Of a stretch of DNA of 64,000 nt, positions 22,601 to 37,600 are shown piece by piece. The translations under genes were made by a program, and so were the position numbers. Positions within the stretch are counted from its first letter, which is position 1. Each line of letters begins with the position of its first letter. The notes under the pieces are model-generated. The model did no database searches. It was not told the DNA's origin and saw only the letters and a program-made list of their open reading frames with translations. This DNA is from Mytilus trossulus (Eukaryota; Mollusca; Bivalvia; Mytilida; Mytilidae): contig NC_086382.1 of the NCBI RefSeq assembly GCF_036588685.1, positions 59,538,987 through 59,602,986 of the forward strand, in the 5' to 3' direction.

Positions 22601-25600
22601 ATCTCAACTCTGCTTCACAACAAATACACAGTGTATATTATAATAACATGTTGTCATTTATTTTTGTGGTTTCTAATCTTGTGGATTGAGGGACAATTGT
22701 ATATATGGTGGTGTTGTTTTTTACCTTGGTAGATTGTTGAGATGAACAAAAGCTTTAACTCATCTCATATCTGCATCACAACACATACACAGTGCAAATT
22801 ATGATAACATGTTGTCAAGTATAAACCAAACAGTATCAACAGAGTCAGTCTTCAGTGAAAGAATAATTAATTGCTGCTCTTCTAAGACTGCATATCTACC
22901 ACAATATACACATAACTATTTTGTAAAAGTTATTCACAAGTTATTAAGATAAAACCAAAATGTCACTATTTTATATTTCATACAATTTACATCTTTTCTG
23001 TGAAACATCTTCAAACTTACTAAAATGTTCAAGTCATCACTCATCCCAATTAAAAAAAAACCAGAATGTAAAATAAATCTTACCAAGAACAATTTCATTA
23101 TATTTTAAAGAATTCAATTGAATATAAAATACCACTCCCACCTGTAGCGTATTTTGGACTTTGATCCTCCACCTGTATGCAGCAGCTGCCAGTTTAGCTG
23201 TTTGTTGATTGAGCAAACTTTGTGTTCCATCACCTCCCCATTCATAAAAATCTTCCTACAAATAGTGTTATTACTGTACATATAGCACTTATAGAAACTG
23301 TTGTTATTATTTAACTACAAAATATCGTTCATTTTACTCTCTCACATTTTACCAATCATCCAGTTAAACTTACATAAAGGATGAATAAAACAGTAATAAA
23401 TAACTAATTACATGCAAAGATATAAAAAAAAAAAGGTTAATAAAAGTTATGTTTTTTATTTCAAGTCCTATATAAAGCATGACAATACAAAAGAAAACAA
23501 CTTTACTTGAAAGTCACATATATAAACACAAGTTCAAGTTTGTACATCATACTTAATGTATAGAAATTGTAATAGACATAAAAATATTAGAAGGATTGTT
23601 TTTTTTTATTCTTTGAAGTAATTTAGGTGTACCAAACATTATTTTTCTTTATCAGTAGTTAAAGATATATTCTCCTTTGTAAGTCTTTTAGAGAAGCCAT
23701 TATCTAAATTTCTAATTATAACTATTTATGTAACATAAAATGACCTTATTGAGGCTGTTCATTAAACTGTCATTACCTGAACAAATTGTCTCTCCTGACG
23801 ACAAGCTTCAAAGTATGATTTGTGTAGAACCCATTTCCCTGATGCTACACTTGCTAAAAACTTCTCATTTCTTGTAGGTTTACCTGAAAGTCATTGAACT
23901 TGTGTAAAAATATGTACTGCCTCTAAAAAGTTATAAAATTAGTACATCAATGCTTTTTATTTTATAATTCACAACCTTCAGTAAATGCCAGATACAGACA
24001 TTTGAAATTTACTGAGTCTATCCTAAACTGTTTGACATATTTCTTTTGTTTCTTGTTTGTTTACTTTCTGCTTACTTGTCTTTAAAACTACAACAATGAT
24101 TATCTCCAGAATGTTTGATGTTTCAGATAGATTTAAGATCGTACAAAATCCTTGATGGTGATTTTTTTTTATTGTTAGCCTCAGTCATTTTGGAAGCAGG
24201 AGTTTCATGTGTCAATTTTCTCAGCTTCTATCTTTTATAATAGATTTGTATAATGTTATTGGGACACACAGATAAGAGTAATCCTGTTTTATTACACTAT
24301 CTACATGTAAACACTGCACACAAACCTATGACTAGATGTGTACAGGAACAATCAAAGTGTAGAGATTCTAATATCTTCCCTCCAAGCTGTTCTACTAAAG
24401 CACCATAATTATCTTTTTCCTAGAATATAAATAATAAATGTAAGGTCTGTTATGGTTATATCAAGGTATGTAATGATATAAATAATAATTGATTCCTATA
24501 TTTTTGTAGGCACCTATTTTCAGAGATTTTGAAAACTTGCTTGTTTGTCAATCTCTGCATACAATGTCTATAGAAAGTTTTTAATTCTTTGAGTGTTAGG
24601 AAAAGAAACATAGACATTAATAGTTTTACTTCTTGTGGTCACATTACAAAAATGTTTGTGAACTTAATTTGTGATATGCCTCCATCAAGATAATTTCATG
24701 AAAATATATAAAATCCACAAAACACAAAATATTGACAGGATTTATAAAGTAATGTCTTACAGCTGGTTCCATGCCAGACATAATGAACACAGGGGGTGGT
24801 TTCTGGACTGGTTCCTCTTCAGGTTCTGGAGAGGGAATTCTATTCTCTTCTTTTCTTGACTTGTGGAATGCTATAACAAACAACATTTTCAATGTCTCTA
24901 ATTAGTCAACGCTAAATTTTATATGAAAGGTAAGAAATAACATTAAAACTAAGTATGTTAATAGTCAAATGTGAATTTTTACTGTGTTCTTCCTTTGGCT
25001 CAATATGCATTTGATGATTTATGTATTCACTCATTATTTCAAGTTTAAAGTCTCTTCTGAATAGATTTTTAATAATCTTTCTTGTACACCAATAACACTT
25101 GCTTTGTCCAATATTTGATTTCTAAGTTAAATTCTGTTTGTTCTTTTAATGCATGAAAAAGTGTGTTTCTTTTTAATGTTCTATGGTAATACTATTGCTT
25201 TTTTTTCTATATTAGATAAATTTTGATATTTTTTGTAACAATTTATTTATAAAGTTAACAGATATTCATTTCTTTTAACTTTTTATAATGGGTGTATGGG
25301 AAAGTGCCTTTATTAAGTCAGGAATATGACATTGTTATCTATTACTTTGATGGGTTGAGCTTTTGATTTTGCAATTTGCTTAGTGCTTTCTGTTTAAATT
25401 TTTCCATGATGTTTTATATTTTTAATATTGTACTTTTATATACATGTAAATATAAATACCTACCTAGAGATGGACCCTCCGGAGTTGGAACTCTTTCCTC
25501 TTTTGGTTTTTCCTTTAATATTGTCAAATAAAAAAAGAAAATATAATCACACTGTACTCGTGTAATGCTAGCAATTTATCATATTATAACAAAATAAATG

Positions 25601-28600
25601 TTTCAGTTGTTACTCTGTACTGTTGAGATATGGATGATTTTTTTGTTTTTCTGTTTTCATGTTTTACTTTTTACATTTTATCTTTTAAATTGGATCTTAC
25701 ATCTTCCTTAATTAATGCGTATAAATTCCCAAAAATCATCAGAATGACAAACAGGATGCATGTGTAATTATGCTAAGCATATCCGTCTAATTTTGTAAGT
25801 GTCTGTTATCGTAAAGTAACTACTATAAATTTGAAAAGCTGATACACTTTACAAAGCATCACTGTTGAGCTTCTGAACAAATATGAAGTCAATCTGTCGT
25901 GTAGATTTTGAGTAAAGTGGGTCAAAAATATTTGTTAAATAAACAGGTGGAGGTGATTGCAATTTAGCCAACTTTTAAAGTGGGAGTATAATATTTAATT
26001 CAGCCAAAATAAAGTTTAAAATTATTTGTACATTTTGTACATGAGACAAATTTTCCTTTTTGTTATCACATAGTTGTATGGTGTATGAGAAATTGTGTAC
26101 TTCCTATCCTTGGGTCATGTATCAAAGTTATTGAAACATTTTGCTTGCTCCATATTTAAGGATAGCAACATACACAGCAACTCTGAATCACTCTGAAATG
26201 GAAAAATAAAATCCTATACTTACTTGAGGAACTTCAGCTTCAGGTTCGTGTAACCCTTCCTCATAATCTATGTCTTCTTCCTCCTCAGAGAACTCCCCGT
26301 CCAGGAACTCAGCTACATCCTGGGTAGGGCTACACGCTCGTTCAAGTTTGTGAGCTAACTTTTCTTGTTCTAGTCTGTAAAGCATTTACCAGAGGCATTG
26401 ATATAAACGGGAGGAAAGGGAGATTTTTTTACGTTATAATACATTAACTTGTAGTGGATTATTGTCTATTTCTTATTATGTATGTATAAAAAAAATGATT
26501 TTTTAAATTTGAAATGCCTTCTTACTCCTTATTGCTATACCTTCAGAAAAGTCTAAATCTGTATTGCAGAAAAAAATATCATCAATTAAGATAATTCTAA
26601 CTATATCTGAACACTAAATTATCTTTGACAGATTTAAATATTATTAGAGAGTATATTCATCAAAATATATTCACTTCTGATTCGTAACAATAAAGTGTTG
26701 GTTTTTAAAAAAAAGTTTTATTATGCAAAACCTCAGAAACTAAGAAGTATGTAACTCCCCCACGAGAAGAACCAGTAAAGAAATACTATAAGAACAAAGT
26801 CTCCCATTTGTTGATGGGGAATATAAAAAGTAAACATGGAAGCTTATTAGTTATAATTCTAAAAAATTTGTAAGGGTTCCGCGGAACCCAGTGTCTCGCC
26901 TACTTTTGCTGTAAATCGCAGGTTCAACAAAAATGAGGCAAAAAATCAATAAAAATATTCCTCTTGATACTATCCTATGATTGTAAGAAGGTTCTGTCCA
27001 AGTTTGGTAAAAATCTAGGACAGTTAATGAATCTAATAAATGTGTTGAAAACTTTAACTACAGACTGTATGTAATGTTAACTAGAAGAAAATCTAAGTCA
27101 ATTTAAAAGTAAAATACAGAAAAAATGGAGTTATACAAAATTTACTAACTTATGATCATAAATAAGCTTCTGTCCAAGTTTGGTACAAACCCAGGATAGT
27201 TTAAGAAAGTTATTCAAATTTTAAAAACTTTTACCACAGAGTGAATGTAATGTTTCCCTGCAGAAAAACTAAGTTCATTTAAAGGTAAAATACGGAATAA
27301 ATGGATTTATTATTTTATAAATTTTGCCTCTGGATACTATCTTATGATCATAAACAAGTGTCTGTCCAAGTTTGGTACAAACCAAGGATAGTTTAAGAAA
27401 GTTATTCAAATTCTAAAAACTTTAACCACAGAGTGAATGTAATATTTCCCCACAGAAAAAAATAAGTCCATTTAAAAGTAAAATACGGAAAAAATGGAAT
27501 TTTATTTTTACAAAGTTTACTTCTGGATACTATCTTATGATCATAAACAAGCTTCTGTTCAAGTTTGGTAGAAATCCAGTATAGTTTAAGAAAGTTATTA
27601 AAATTTCAAAAACTTTAACCACAGAGTGAATATTTGTGGACGCCGCCGCCGCCGACGGAATGTAGGATCGCTTAGTCTCGCTTTTTCGACTAAAGTCGAA
27701 GGCTCGACAAAAAGGTTTTAATCAGATGATATAAAATACATCTTACCTTCCAGTATGATCATCCCATGTGACCTGCACACTCTGTGAAGGCTCCGGTCCT
27801 GAGTGATTTTCTAACGCTTTCCCTGTTAAATATATATACAAATTTTCATTACTGGATAATAATTTTAAGAAAGGATAATTTAAAATCCAACTGAAAATGT
27901 GATGCATTATAGTAGATTTTGCAAAAAACAAAACTTTAGTATTAAAAGACAGATGGGCAGAAAATATGTCTTCCTATGGAAATGAGGGAATTTAACTATA
28001 ACAATAAAAATCTTACAGCAGACTTAAAATCTTTTTCTTTTTTTATATATATATATAATTGATTCAAACCTGAGCTTGTTGGAGTCTTCTTTTCAACTTT
28101 ATCGTCTACAATAAGATCAAATGATTTAAATTTTAAATCACATTTCAATATCAAACATCAGAATAAATTTTAACAGACTTTTCATTATGACACCTTTATA
28201 TCAACTGAAATGTGTAACCTCATTGAACAAGTTGACATCATTTTGTAAAAATTCATAGATATGTCAAATGTTGATATTCATCTTTTTATTTCTGCATGTT
28301 TAATTTAAAGTGGTCTTGTAAGGAGCATGAATTGCTAATCAATACATTCAGGTAAGCTAGTTTCATCCAAATCAAGATGTCAAGGAATATTATGATAATA
28401 ATATGAAAATTAATACAATGTACATAAAAAATAATTTGCAGCAGTCTAATTGATTGTCCCCAAGGCTTTGTGATATATTTGCACATTTTGTAGTCTTATT
28501 TTCATCATTTTCACCTAATGTCACAATACATGTTAAAATTCAGAGAATAAAGATAATTATGACCTCTGTTAACATTCAAGCCTGTAGTTACTTTAACTTA

Positions 28601-31600
28601 CCAGTTAAACTCCATCTGTTTTGTCTAGAACTATTTTTATCAGCACTACCTGACAGATCACCGGACAAATTACCACTACCTGTCGAAATAAACAAACTCA
28701 TCGAAATCAATTATCTTCATTTACATATTAACATTTATCTGTCTTCAATCATTTTCCATTTCTTTGATTTTCAATATATGAGTTAGGCTGTTTATAGTAT
28801 AGAAACATATTACATAAGCAGAAACATAAGGTGCCTTGGAAGTCTGCATGTTTTCTAAATAAAATATTGTAAAATCTGATATTTCTGTATGCATAATTTG
28901 TTGCAAAATTGTTCAGTAACAGAAAAAAATGTGAGATTGTTATTACAATTTTAGGAAATGCTACATGCAAATATTTCTATAAAATCTGAAATGTGAGTTT
29001 TTATATATGACAATTAGTATCATGTCAAAATTTTTGAAAATAATTAAAACCAAATATAGTATACAAGTAAAAAATTCATCATTTCCTGATGTTAAAAGAT
29101 AACACAGTAATACTAAAAACTTACAATTTAATCTTTTACTCCTTCTCCTCATTGCTTTTTTAGTTCTGGAAGTAATAAACAACAATAAAAGGAAGAACTA
29201 AAGATAACAAAAAATTCAATCGAATAAAAAGCATAATAACAGGAATTTCATTTGAGAACTATGAAAGTTCTATCAAGTTTTAACTTTTTCCTTTCATTAC
29301 ATGTGCACATATTATTTAGATGCATTCTAAAGACTGTTGGGCACAGAGACACCCTTGTCTTGTGCTACTTAAAAGTGTCACCATAATAAAATGGAATATC
29401 AAAAAGGTATCTTATCAGAAGCAAGTTAAATGCTAGTATTTTTAAAACATATTGGGTATAACTATAGTTCCTTTTGACTCGAAATATTTTAATTTCCACC
29501 TATTTACAAACAAAATGATGAAATCTGGTCCTTTTAACTTATCACAAAAAAAAGATTTGATTCTCAAATCCAGTGTCCTAATACAGTAAATTTTTAATGT
29601 TCTGTACTATTTGGCCTGTAAATTTTGTTTTCCCAACATATTTTAGTATGACAAATAACATAGCCCTGCTGTGTCAGATATGTCAGATAATCTTCTTTTT
29701 GTTGGTAAGATACTGTAACAATGATTTCTGATGAACATAAGTTATTTTCCTATGTAATCAGGATTATAACACAAAACCAACTGGACCAGGAATTAAATTA
29801 GTTTTTTATTATTTTCAATTCTTACTTTGATGCTGCCATAATACTTTCCATCTCCTTTGATAGAACTTCCCTCATTTCCATGGACCCTGCTGCTGGCACA
29901 GCATCCTAATATCAACATAAAAATAGTGAAAATTTAAGTTAAAAGTAGGTAATGAACATGATAAAAGAGGGTGACTGTCAATTTTATTCAACTTAAATTA
30001 AAACTATTCATACATGTTTTTTTTTTTTCTTTTTATATCAAGATCTACAAATGAAGGCAATGATTTGAAAGAAAAAAGACCAAAAGGTCAAAATACTGAG
30101 ACTACTATTATATGAAAATTGTTTGCTAGTTCTTTCTAATAATTTTCATCAAAATTTTTAATAAAAGTTATACTTGAGTAAAATGAACACATTGAACTTT
30201 TCTAGTAAAATATTTGCCTGGTTTACAAATGTGTAACTAACCTCTTTCCCTCGATCTTCATCAATGGAATTTATACTACTTTTCCTATTCCTTCTTCCAC
30301 CCTTTGTTATTTCTTCCGGAACCTCCACTACATTCCCTAGCCTTGACCTTATTTCAGTATCAGTGTCTGTTTGTCCTTGACCTAACCTTGACCTTATTTC
30401 ATTATCTGTGTCACTTTCACTAACTGTTTCCTTGTCCGATTCCATTACTTTTTGTACTGGCTTTTTTAATGTTTTTTCTACTTCCTGGTCAAAGGTCAAT
30501 ATTTCTGGTTTCAGGTCACTTGCTGATTCTAACCGTGTTGCCCTGGTTGCTTTTCTGCTACTTCTAGCAGGTGTTCTTGCTGGGGTTCCAGTCTTTTTTC
30601 TTGACACAGACTAAAATAGAAATCTTTTAGTTATTGAAGGCTTTTAACATACCTTTAAATTAACAAAACATATTATTTATACTACTTATAAAAAAAAGCT
30701 TTTTCGTTTCCTGCTTCTTTATCAAAACTTTTTGCAGTAATTATACATCTAAAAAGACAAAATTATAATTAAATATGATGAAATATCAGTGATTATTTCA
30801 TTCTTGCACATCTCTAGACACATAATGCTTTATTTGAATAACAATTTTAATATTTTTAGATGGCCTACACAAACTTGAAAAAAAATAATAACAGTTTTTA
30901 AACAACTATCAGATTTCTCTATTTTTTTCAGAATAATTTTCAAATTTCAACTGACAGTAACTTCCTACGTTTCATCTAATATCATTTTATTTAAGATGAT
31001 AGTCAAATAATAAACTTACCAGTGTAAGATTTGGATTGTAGTTATGTGGAAACAATGACTCATCTACCCAGGCGTTCTGTTCTTTACACTGAAAATAAAA
31101 ACGTAATAAGAATATACTTACAATATGATCTTCTATGAACATCTAGATAGATATAATATCAATTATTTAAACTTCGAGCAGTAAAATTTACAGTTTTCTT
31201 TTAGATATTACAAGTTTGAATTATAAACTTGTATGTTATTTTCTTTACCGAGGATGCAGTAGAAATTCTCACAGTTGAGATGTATGCTTTATAATACATG
31301 TATTTTCCAAATCATGAAGTATTTAATGATTTTTTTAACCGTATATTCCTTCATTATACTTAATTCAAAATTTTTGGTTTAAATTACATCCATCATTTTT
31401 CCTTACTATAATTTCAGTTTTCTTTGTAATAGTGCAAAAATTCTGCAGATGTTGAGATTACGTTTTTTTGGGGTTGTTCTAATTTAAAAAAAAAAGTCTA
31501 TTCGTTCATTAACATAAGTATCAGCTATCTATGAATAGCATCAATTTCTTATAAAATCAAGACTATAGGGATTTCTGTTCTTGCTAAATTGTGTGAACTC

Positions 31601-34600
31601 ATTTGTTCATCATACCAACTTTCAAGTAAACGGCAAGATGAAGAACAGCCATGTAAGTACTGTCCCTTTCATATTCTTGTTATTCTTAGGGATTTTCTTA
31701 TATGCAAACACCTTATATCCATTTTTACACAACAGTTTCTTCAATAAAATATTTTCAATGCAGATATATACTATTTTTTTAGGCTCAGATACCTTAAAAT
31801 ATAAAGTATGTAGACTCACAGAACTTTATTAATACACTTACCATTAACAGCCAATGAGATGAAACAATAATTTTCTTTTGGTCCCTTGCAACTCTGAACT
31901 CTTTAGTGGTATCATTTGCTCTAGTGCTCTGAAAGCAAATATAAAAATACATTATTTTTGATGCTGAGCCCTTACATGGCATTAAAGACAGAGAATTTTC
32001 AATTTACTCTTCTATATTAAGGGATTTCTTTATGTGATGTCTAACTTTGCCAATGAATCACAAAAGTATATCCAACTTTTAATAAACTACTTCAGCAATG
32101 TTGGCTTCCGGTTGTTTTTGGGAAGTCTTCTTTGTGTTATCACCACATTTATACATTTTTAACCTTTAAAGCTTAAGACTACTAGTTTACCTTTTCACAG
32201 TCAATATAAGGGCTAGATGATAGTTACCCTCCAAAGATATCTATTATCTCTTTGGAAATCTGCACTTTGGCAACAGCCATCATAATAGCAAACCTTTAAT
32301 CAATTAAGCATTTTCTATTTCTAGTGTTGCTCTCAATATCTTAGTAATTTATATTTCATTCAGGATATACTCAGGTGAGGTTTTGGAAATTTGTGTCAGA
32401 ACTTTTCGGACTGCTTGGTTTTTACCAACAATACAGGGAAAAACATTTTGCCCCATAACACCCACATTTCTTTTCATAAAAGACTTCAAAAGCTCATAAA
32501 AGGTCATTTTCTAAAATTTAAGCAGACTCTTGATTTCTTTTCTTTCAATCTGAGACCAAAATAAATGCTTTGCAAATGTAGGGTAAAAGTCTGAGTCAAC
32601 CTTAAGACAAAATATCTAAACCACTGACAGTCTTCCTTACCTGGAATATAAAATGTGTACATGATTCATCATAGGCCCATCTATAATCTCCTCCCAGTAA
32701 TGATACCATATTGTTGTACTCTGCCTGGTGGGAACTCAGCTTCTTACTCACTGCTATCACTACTCCCTTCAATGGTCCGGCCTCTTGTTGCTGTAGAAAA
32801 AACAAGAATGTGTCCACAGTACACGGATGCCCCACTTGCACTATCCTTTTCTATGTTTAGTGGACCGTGAAATTGGAATAAATTCTCTAATTTGGCATTA
32901 AAATTAGAATGATCTTATCAAAGGGAACATGTAAACTAAGTTTCAAGTTGATTGGACTTCAACTTCATCAAAAACTACCTTGACCAAAAACTTTAACCTG
33001 AAGTGTAACAGACGGATTGAATGAATGGGTGAAAGGACTCACAGACCAGAAAACATAATGCCCCTCTACTATCATAGGTGGGGTAAAAAGATAAGAATAT
33101 GAATTGAAGTTTTTAAATACGAGATCTCAATTCAGTCAACTTTGACATTAAATCTGATCAATTGAATACATATATCCTTCTTTTAAAAAAAACTAATTGT
33201 ATACATTAAAAATTTGTAAGGGTTCCGCGGAACCCAGTGTCTCGCCTACTTTTGCTGTAAATTGTGGGCTCAACAACAATGAGGAAAAAAATCAATAAAA
33301 ATTCTCTTGATACCATCTTATGATTGTAAGAAGCTTATGTCTAAGTTTGGTAAAAATCTAGGAAAGTTAATAAATCTAATGAATGTTTTGAAAACTTTAA
33401 CTGCAAACTGTATGTAATGTTAACTTAAAGAAAATCTAAGTCCATTTAAAAATAAAATACAGAAAAAATGGAGTTATCTTTTTACAAAATTTACTTCTGG
33501 ATACTATTTTATGATCATAAATAAGCTTCTGTCCAAGTTTGGTACACACCCAGGATAGTTTAAGAAAGTTATTAAAATTTTTAAAACTTTAACCACAGAT
33601 TGAATGTAATGTTTCCCCGCAGAAAAACTAAGTCTATTTAAAAGTAAAATACAGAAAAAATGGAGTTATCTTTTTACAAAATTTACTTCTGGATACTATT
33701 TTATGATCATAAATAAGCTTCTGTCCAAATTTGGTACACACCCAGGATAGTTTAAGAAAGTTATTAAAATTTTTAAAACTTTAACCACAGATTGAATGTA
33801 ATGTTTCCCTGCAGAAAAACTAAGTCCATTTAAAAGTAAAATACGGAAAAAACAGATTTATATTTTTACAAAATTTACTTCTGGATACTATCTTATGATC
33901 ATAAACAAGCTTCTGTCCAAGTTTGGTACAAACCCAGGATAGTTAAAGAAAGTTATAAAAATTCTAAAAACTTTAACCTTAGAGTGAATGTTATGTTTCC
34001 CCGCAGAAAAAACTAAGTCTATTTATAAGTAAAATACGGAAAAAATGGAATTTTATTTTTACAAAATTTACTTCTGGATACTATCTTATGATCATGAACA
34101 AGCTTCTATCCAAGTTTGGAAGAAATCCAGTATAGTTTAAGAAAGTTATTAAAATTTCAAAAACTTTAACCACAGAGTGAATATTTGTTGACGCCGCCGC
34201 CGACGGAATGTAGGATCGCTTAGTCTCGCTTTTTCGACTAAAGTCGAAGGCTCGACAAAAACCATAACAAATAAATGAATGCTGTCCAAATGAGCTTGAT
34301 TTAAACTGATAAATTAATTATTAACAATTCTGTCAGTTTCATTAAATTACACTGCTTATAATCAAATACTGCCTCAATAAATACACTTTTAACACAATGT
34401 TATGAATATTAGGTATTCTTGAGTTGTAAAAGCAACCCACAAAACACTATACAACCAAATGAAACATAGATTTCCAAATGTGGTGTGCAATGATAGATAT
34501 GTATCCATATATCATATGTTGATGTATATATATATAAGTTTCAATTATGTTGCTACTTCCCTTTGATAATGTATACAGGACATTTCATCTCTTCAAATGT

Positions 34601-37600
34601 GCAATATTGTCTTTTATAAAGTTAAAAATTTTCAGTACTTAAATGTGTTTATAACAATTGAGTACTCTACCACTGTTCAGATTAACATTAACAGAAACAG
34701 AACTGACTAACTTAGTAAAAATATATATAAACTTACAGAGAGTCCATCCATACCAGAGCCATCTACTTCATCTGAACCCCTTGTAGCAGTTGTAGCTCCC
34801 TCAGATATTTCTACTGCTCTCTGTAACTTGATGGTGAAAAGTTCCTCTAAGGGCTGAAAATTGTTTATATGGTTAAGAAAAAAGCAATTTATGTTTGAGC
34901 ATCATCTGCTCATTTAAAAAAATAACATAATAAGTAGTAATTGAAGCTACAGATTTTTTTTATTAAAATGTCAAAAAAATTAGGAGAACATAAAATATCA
35001 TACTGATTTATCTCAGACGTTGAAACACACTATATCATTGATTGTGCAAATTAGTTTTGTTAATTTATTGTAAATTGATTATTTTCAGTTTGCATCATTC
35101 TACATTACCTGGCTTTGTCTTCTTTTGGCATTTCTGGCTTTTTCTGCTGGTGGAGTCTCTAAACACTTCCAAACATCCTGAAATAATTCCATTAATTACT
35201 TTTTTCTATAATGTTTAACTAAATTATAGAATAACTATTGCATAAAATCAGTGGTGAAAAATCATGATTTTATGTTAACAAATGTTTATATTTGAGAGGG
35301 CAATCACAGAATTTCATTGCAAAATATGTGATAATGATTTGTGGCACAGACTCTAAGTTTAAATTCCAAAGAATATTTATTAACTCCTCTATCCTATATC
35401 TCTAAAAACTCATCAAAGGGGAGACATAAGATAACAATGATATAAAGATTTGCCTAAATTATCAAGTAATCTCCCTAATGTTTAAGCTATAAATACATTT
35501 ACATCTAATTTGGCATAGTCATAGTTTAATATTTACTGTATGTAGTAGCTTTCATAGAAGCTGTATCAGGGACACATCTTGTTTCCTTAATAAATAATAA
35601 CCAAGTTTAATCAAAAAAGTTTGTACATAGTTATGCAATGAACTTTTCTATCTAAATATACCTCCCAGTTTATGAAGGATTAAATTTTTTTGTTATAATA
35701 TTTTGTTTTTGAATGATACATTCAAACAAACATAAGCAGTTTCTGAAAACAAAAGAACAAGAAAATATATTTCATGTCTCAGGGCTATATGGGGAATGAT
35801 GAAAAATATAACCATTTACCGTGAGATCCCATTTTGGTCTGAATTCTTTTGTGGGATCCAGGAATCTCCCAGGTGAAGGAGAACTGATGCTGGCTCTTTT
35901 AGAAGAATTCTTTGGTGTGGTCTCAAAATCATCATTTTGTAAGGCCTGAAATATAAAGTAAACACCCTTTTTATGTATCAATGTCACATAGAATATAATT
36001 ACTATATATAACATCCACCAATGACACTATTTTATCTATCAGATCAAAAGGATCTAGATGAGCAAAATGGAATACTATATGCATTTGGCAAACTTGAAAT
36101 AAATAAATACACATTTCACAACTATATTAAAGATTACATATATATCAGAAAATAATACCTTAATATGCGAGCAGATTAAATTTAGTATCAAATGGTTATG
36201 CTCACTTAGGTGAAGCTCTGTATAAAATCACAAGACAAATAGTTAGTGTAACTAGGCCCAAACATCCAGCTGTAAATCTTATTCAATCATACAATGCATA
36301 CCTTTACTCTCTGATTTACAACTTTTGGTTGAACAGGAATAGGTTCTTTTTTCTGATGTACATTTTCTTTCTGACTTTCTTGAAAAGGTTTAGGATTATT
36401 TGTTGAGGTTGTATCTAAATTTTCTTCATCTCTAATATTCTCTTTACTCTTGTCAGCAGGTAATGCACCGTCTATTGTCATCTCAGAATTAAAACCTTCC
36501 ATGGCCTCCATTGTTTCCATGCCAACAGAAAGATTACCACTTCCACGTTTAGAAATGTCTTTTTGGTTAGAATTTGTCATAGAATCACGCTTTGAGTTAT
36601 TTGCTTGGACCCCTTGTTCATAATTGTCAATTTTTATGGCTTTGTTATCTCCCTTCATTGAGATATCTTGTTTAAGAGATTCATTTCTATCATTCAAAAC
36701 TGCAGTTGTAGCAGTTTTACTCAGTTCTGATTCATTCTCCTCCATAACATTTTGTTGGTTATCAATAAGATACTTTTCTAAAGGCTCTGGTTTTCCAGAT
36801 TTGGCACATGCTAAAATCCACCTAAAATATTCAATTGAAGATAAGAACAAGCTTCTAGACTAACAAAAGGTTGATTATTAAATAATTGAAATATATCTCA
36901 AATGTAAATGAATTAGTTAAAATTTTAATGTTTCTTACAGCTAATATAATCCTTCTGTCAAATGTTCAAAATGACAAAAGTCACTAGCTGTAAATAAATA
37001 TCAAAGGTACCAGGATTATAATTTAGTAAACCAGACTCCCGTGTCGTCTACATAAGACTCATCAGTGACGCTCAAATCAAAATATTTATAAAGTCAAACA
37101 AATACATCACATTTTGATAAAAGTACATCTAAATGATCGCTTAAAAATATTATTTTAAAATCTCTTACAAAACCCTTCTTTTCAATATGTATTACTGTAT
37201 TAGTTTCATGTTGTTTTACAAGTTGAACATACGTTTTAGATAATGCTGGTATCCCCCAGTTTTTAGCAGCAGTGTACTTTTGACCAGAAGCCTCCTTGGT
37301 TATCAAATGAGTTGTAGGCAAAAGCCCTTTTTTGGCATTTCTCACAAAATATTCCTGTGTTCTGTAAGAAAAATAATACTACACTTAACAGATCAAATAA
37401 AAAAAATAAAAATATAAACACATATATATTTTATATAAATTGATGATGACTGATATGGGATGATTAACATACTCTTGGAAATATGATATGCATATAAGGA
37501 CAAGAAAATGTTTATGTGATGTTAATTTGAACCTTCTTTTGAAAAAGACTGTTTTTTAAAAGAAAAATTTAATTTATTTAAAACGAACTTAAGTGTTATC

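Noticed and set aside
37094..37232. Extension of TOPBP1 exon 20 beyond 37233
   Set aside because: BRCT5 continues in exon 21, and the donor gtatgt at 37233 fits the phase. The extra residues do not resemble the family.
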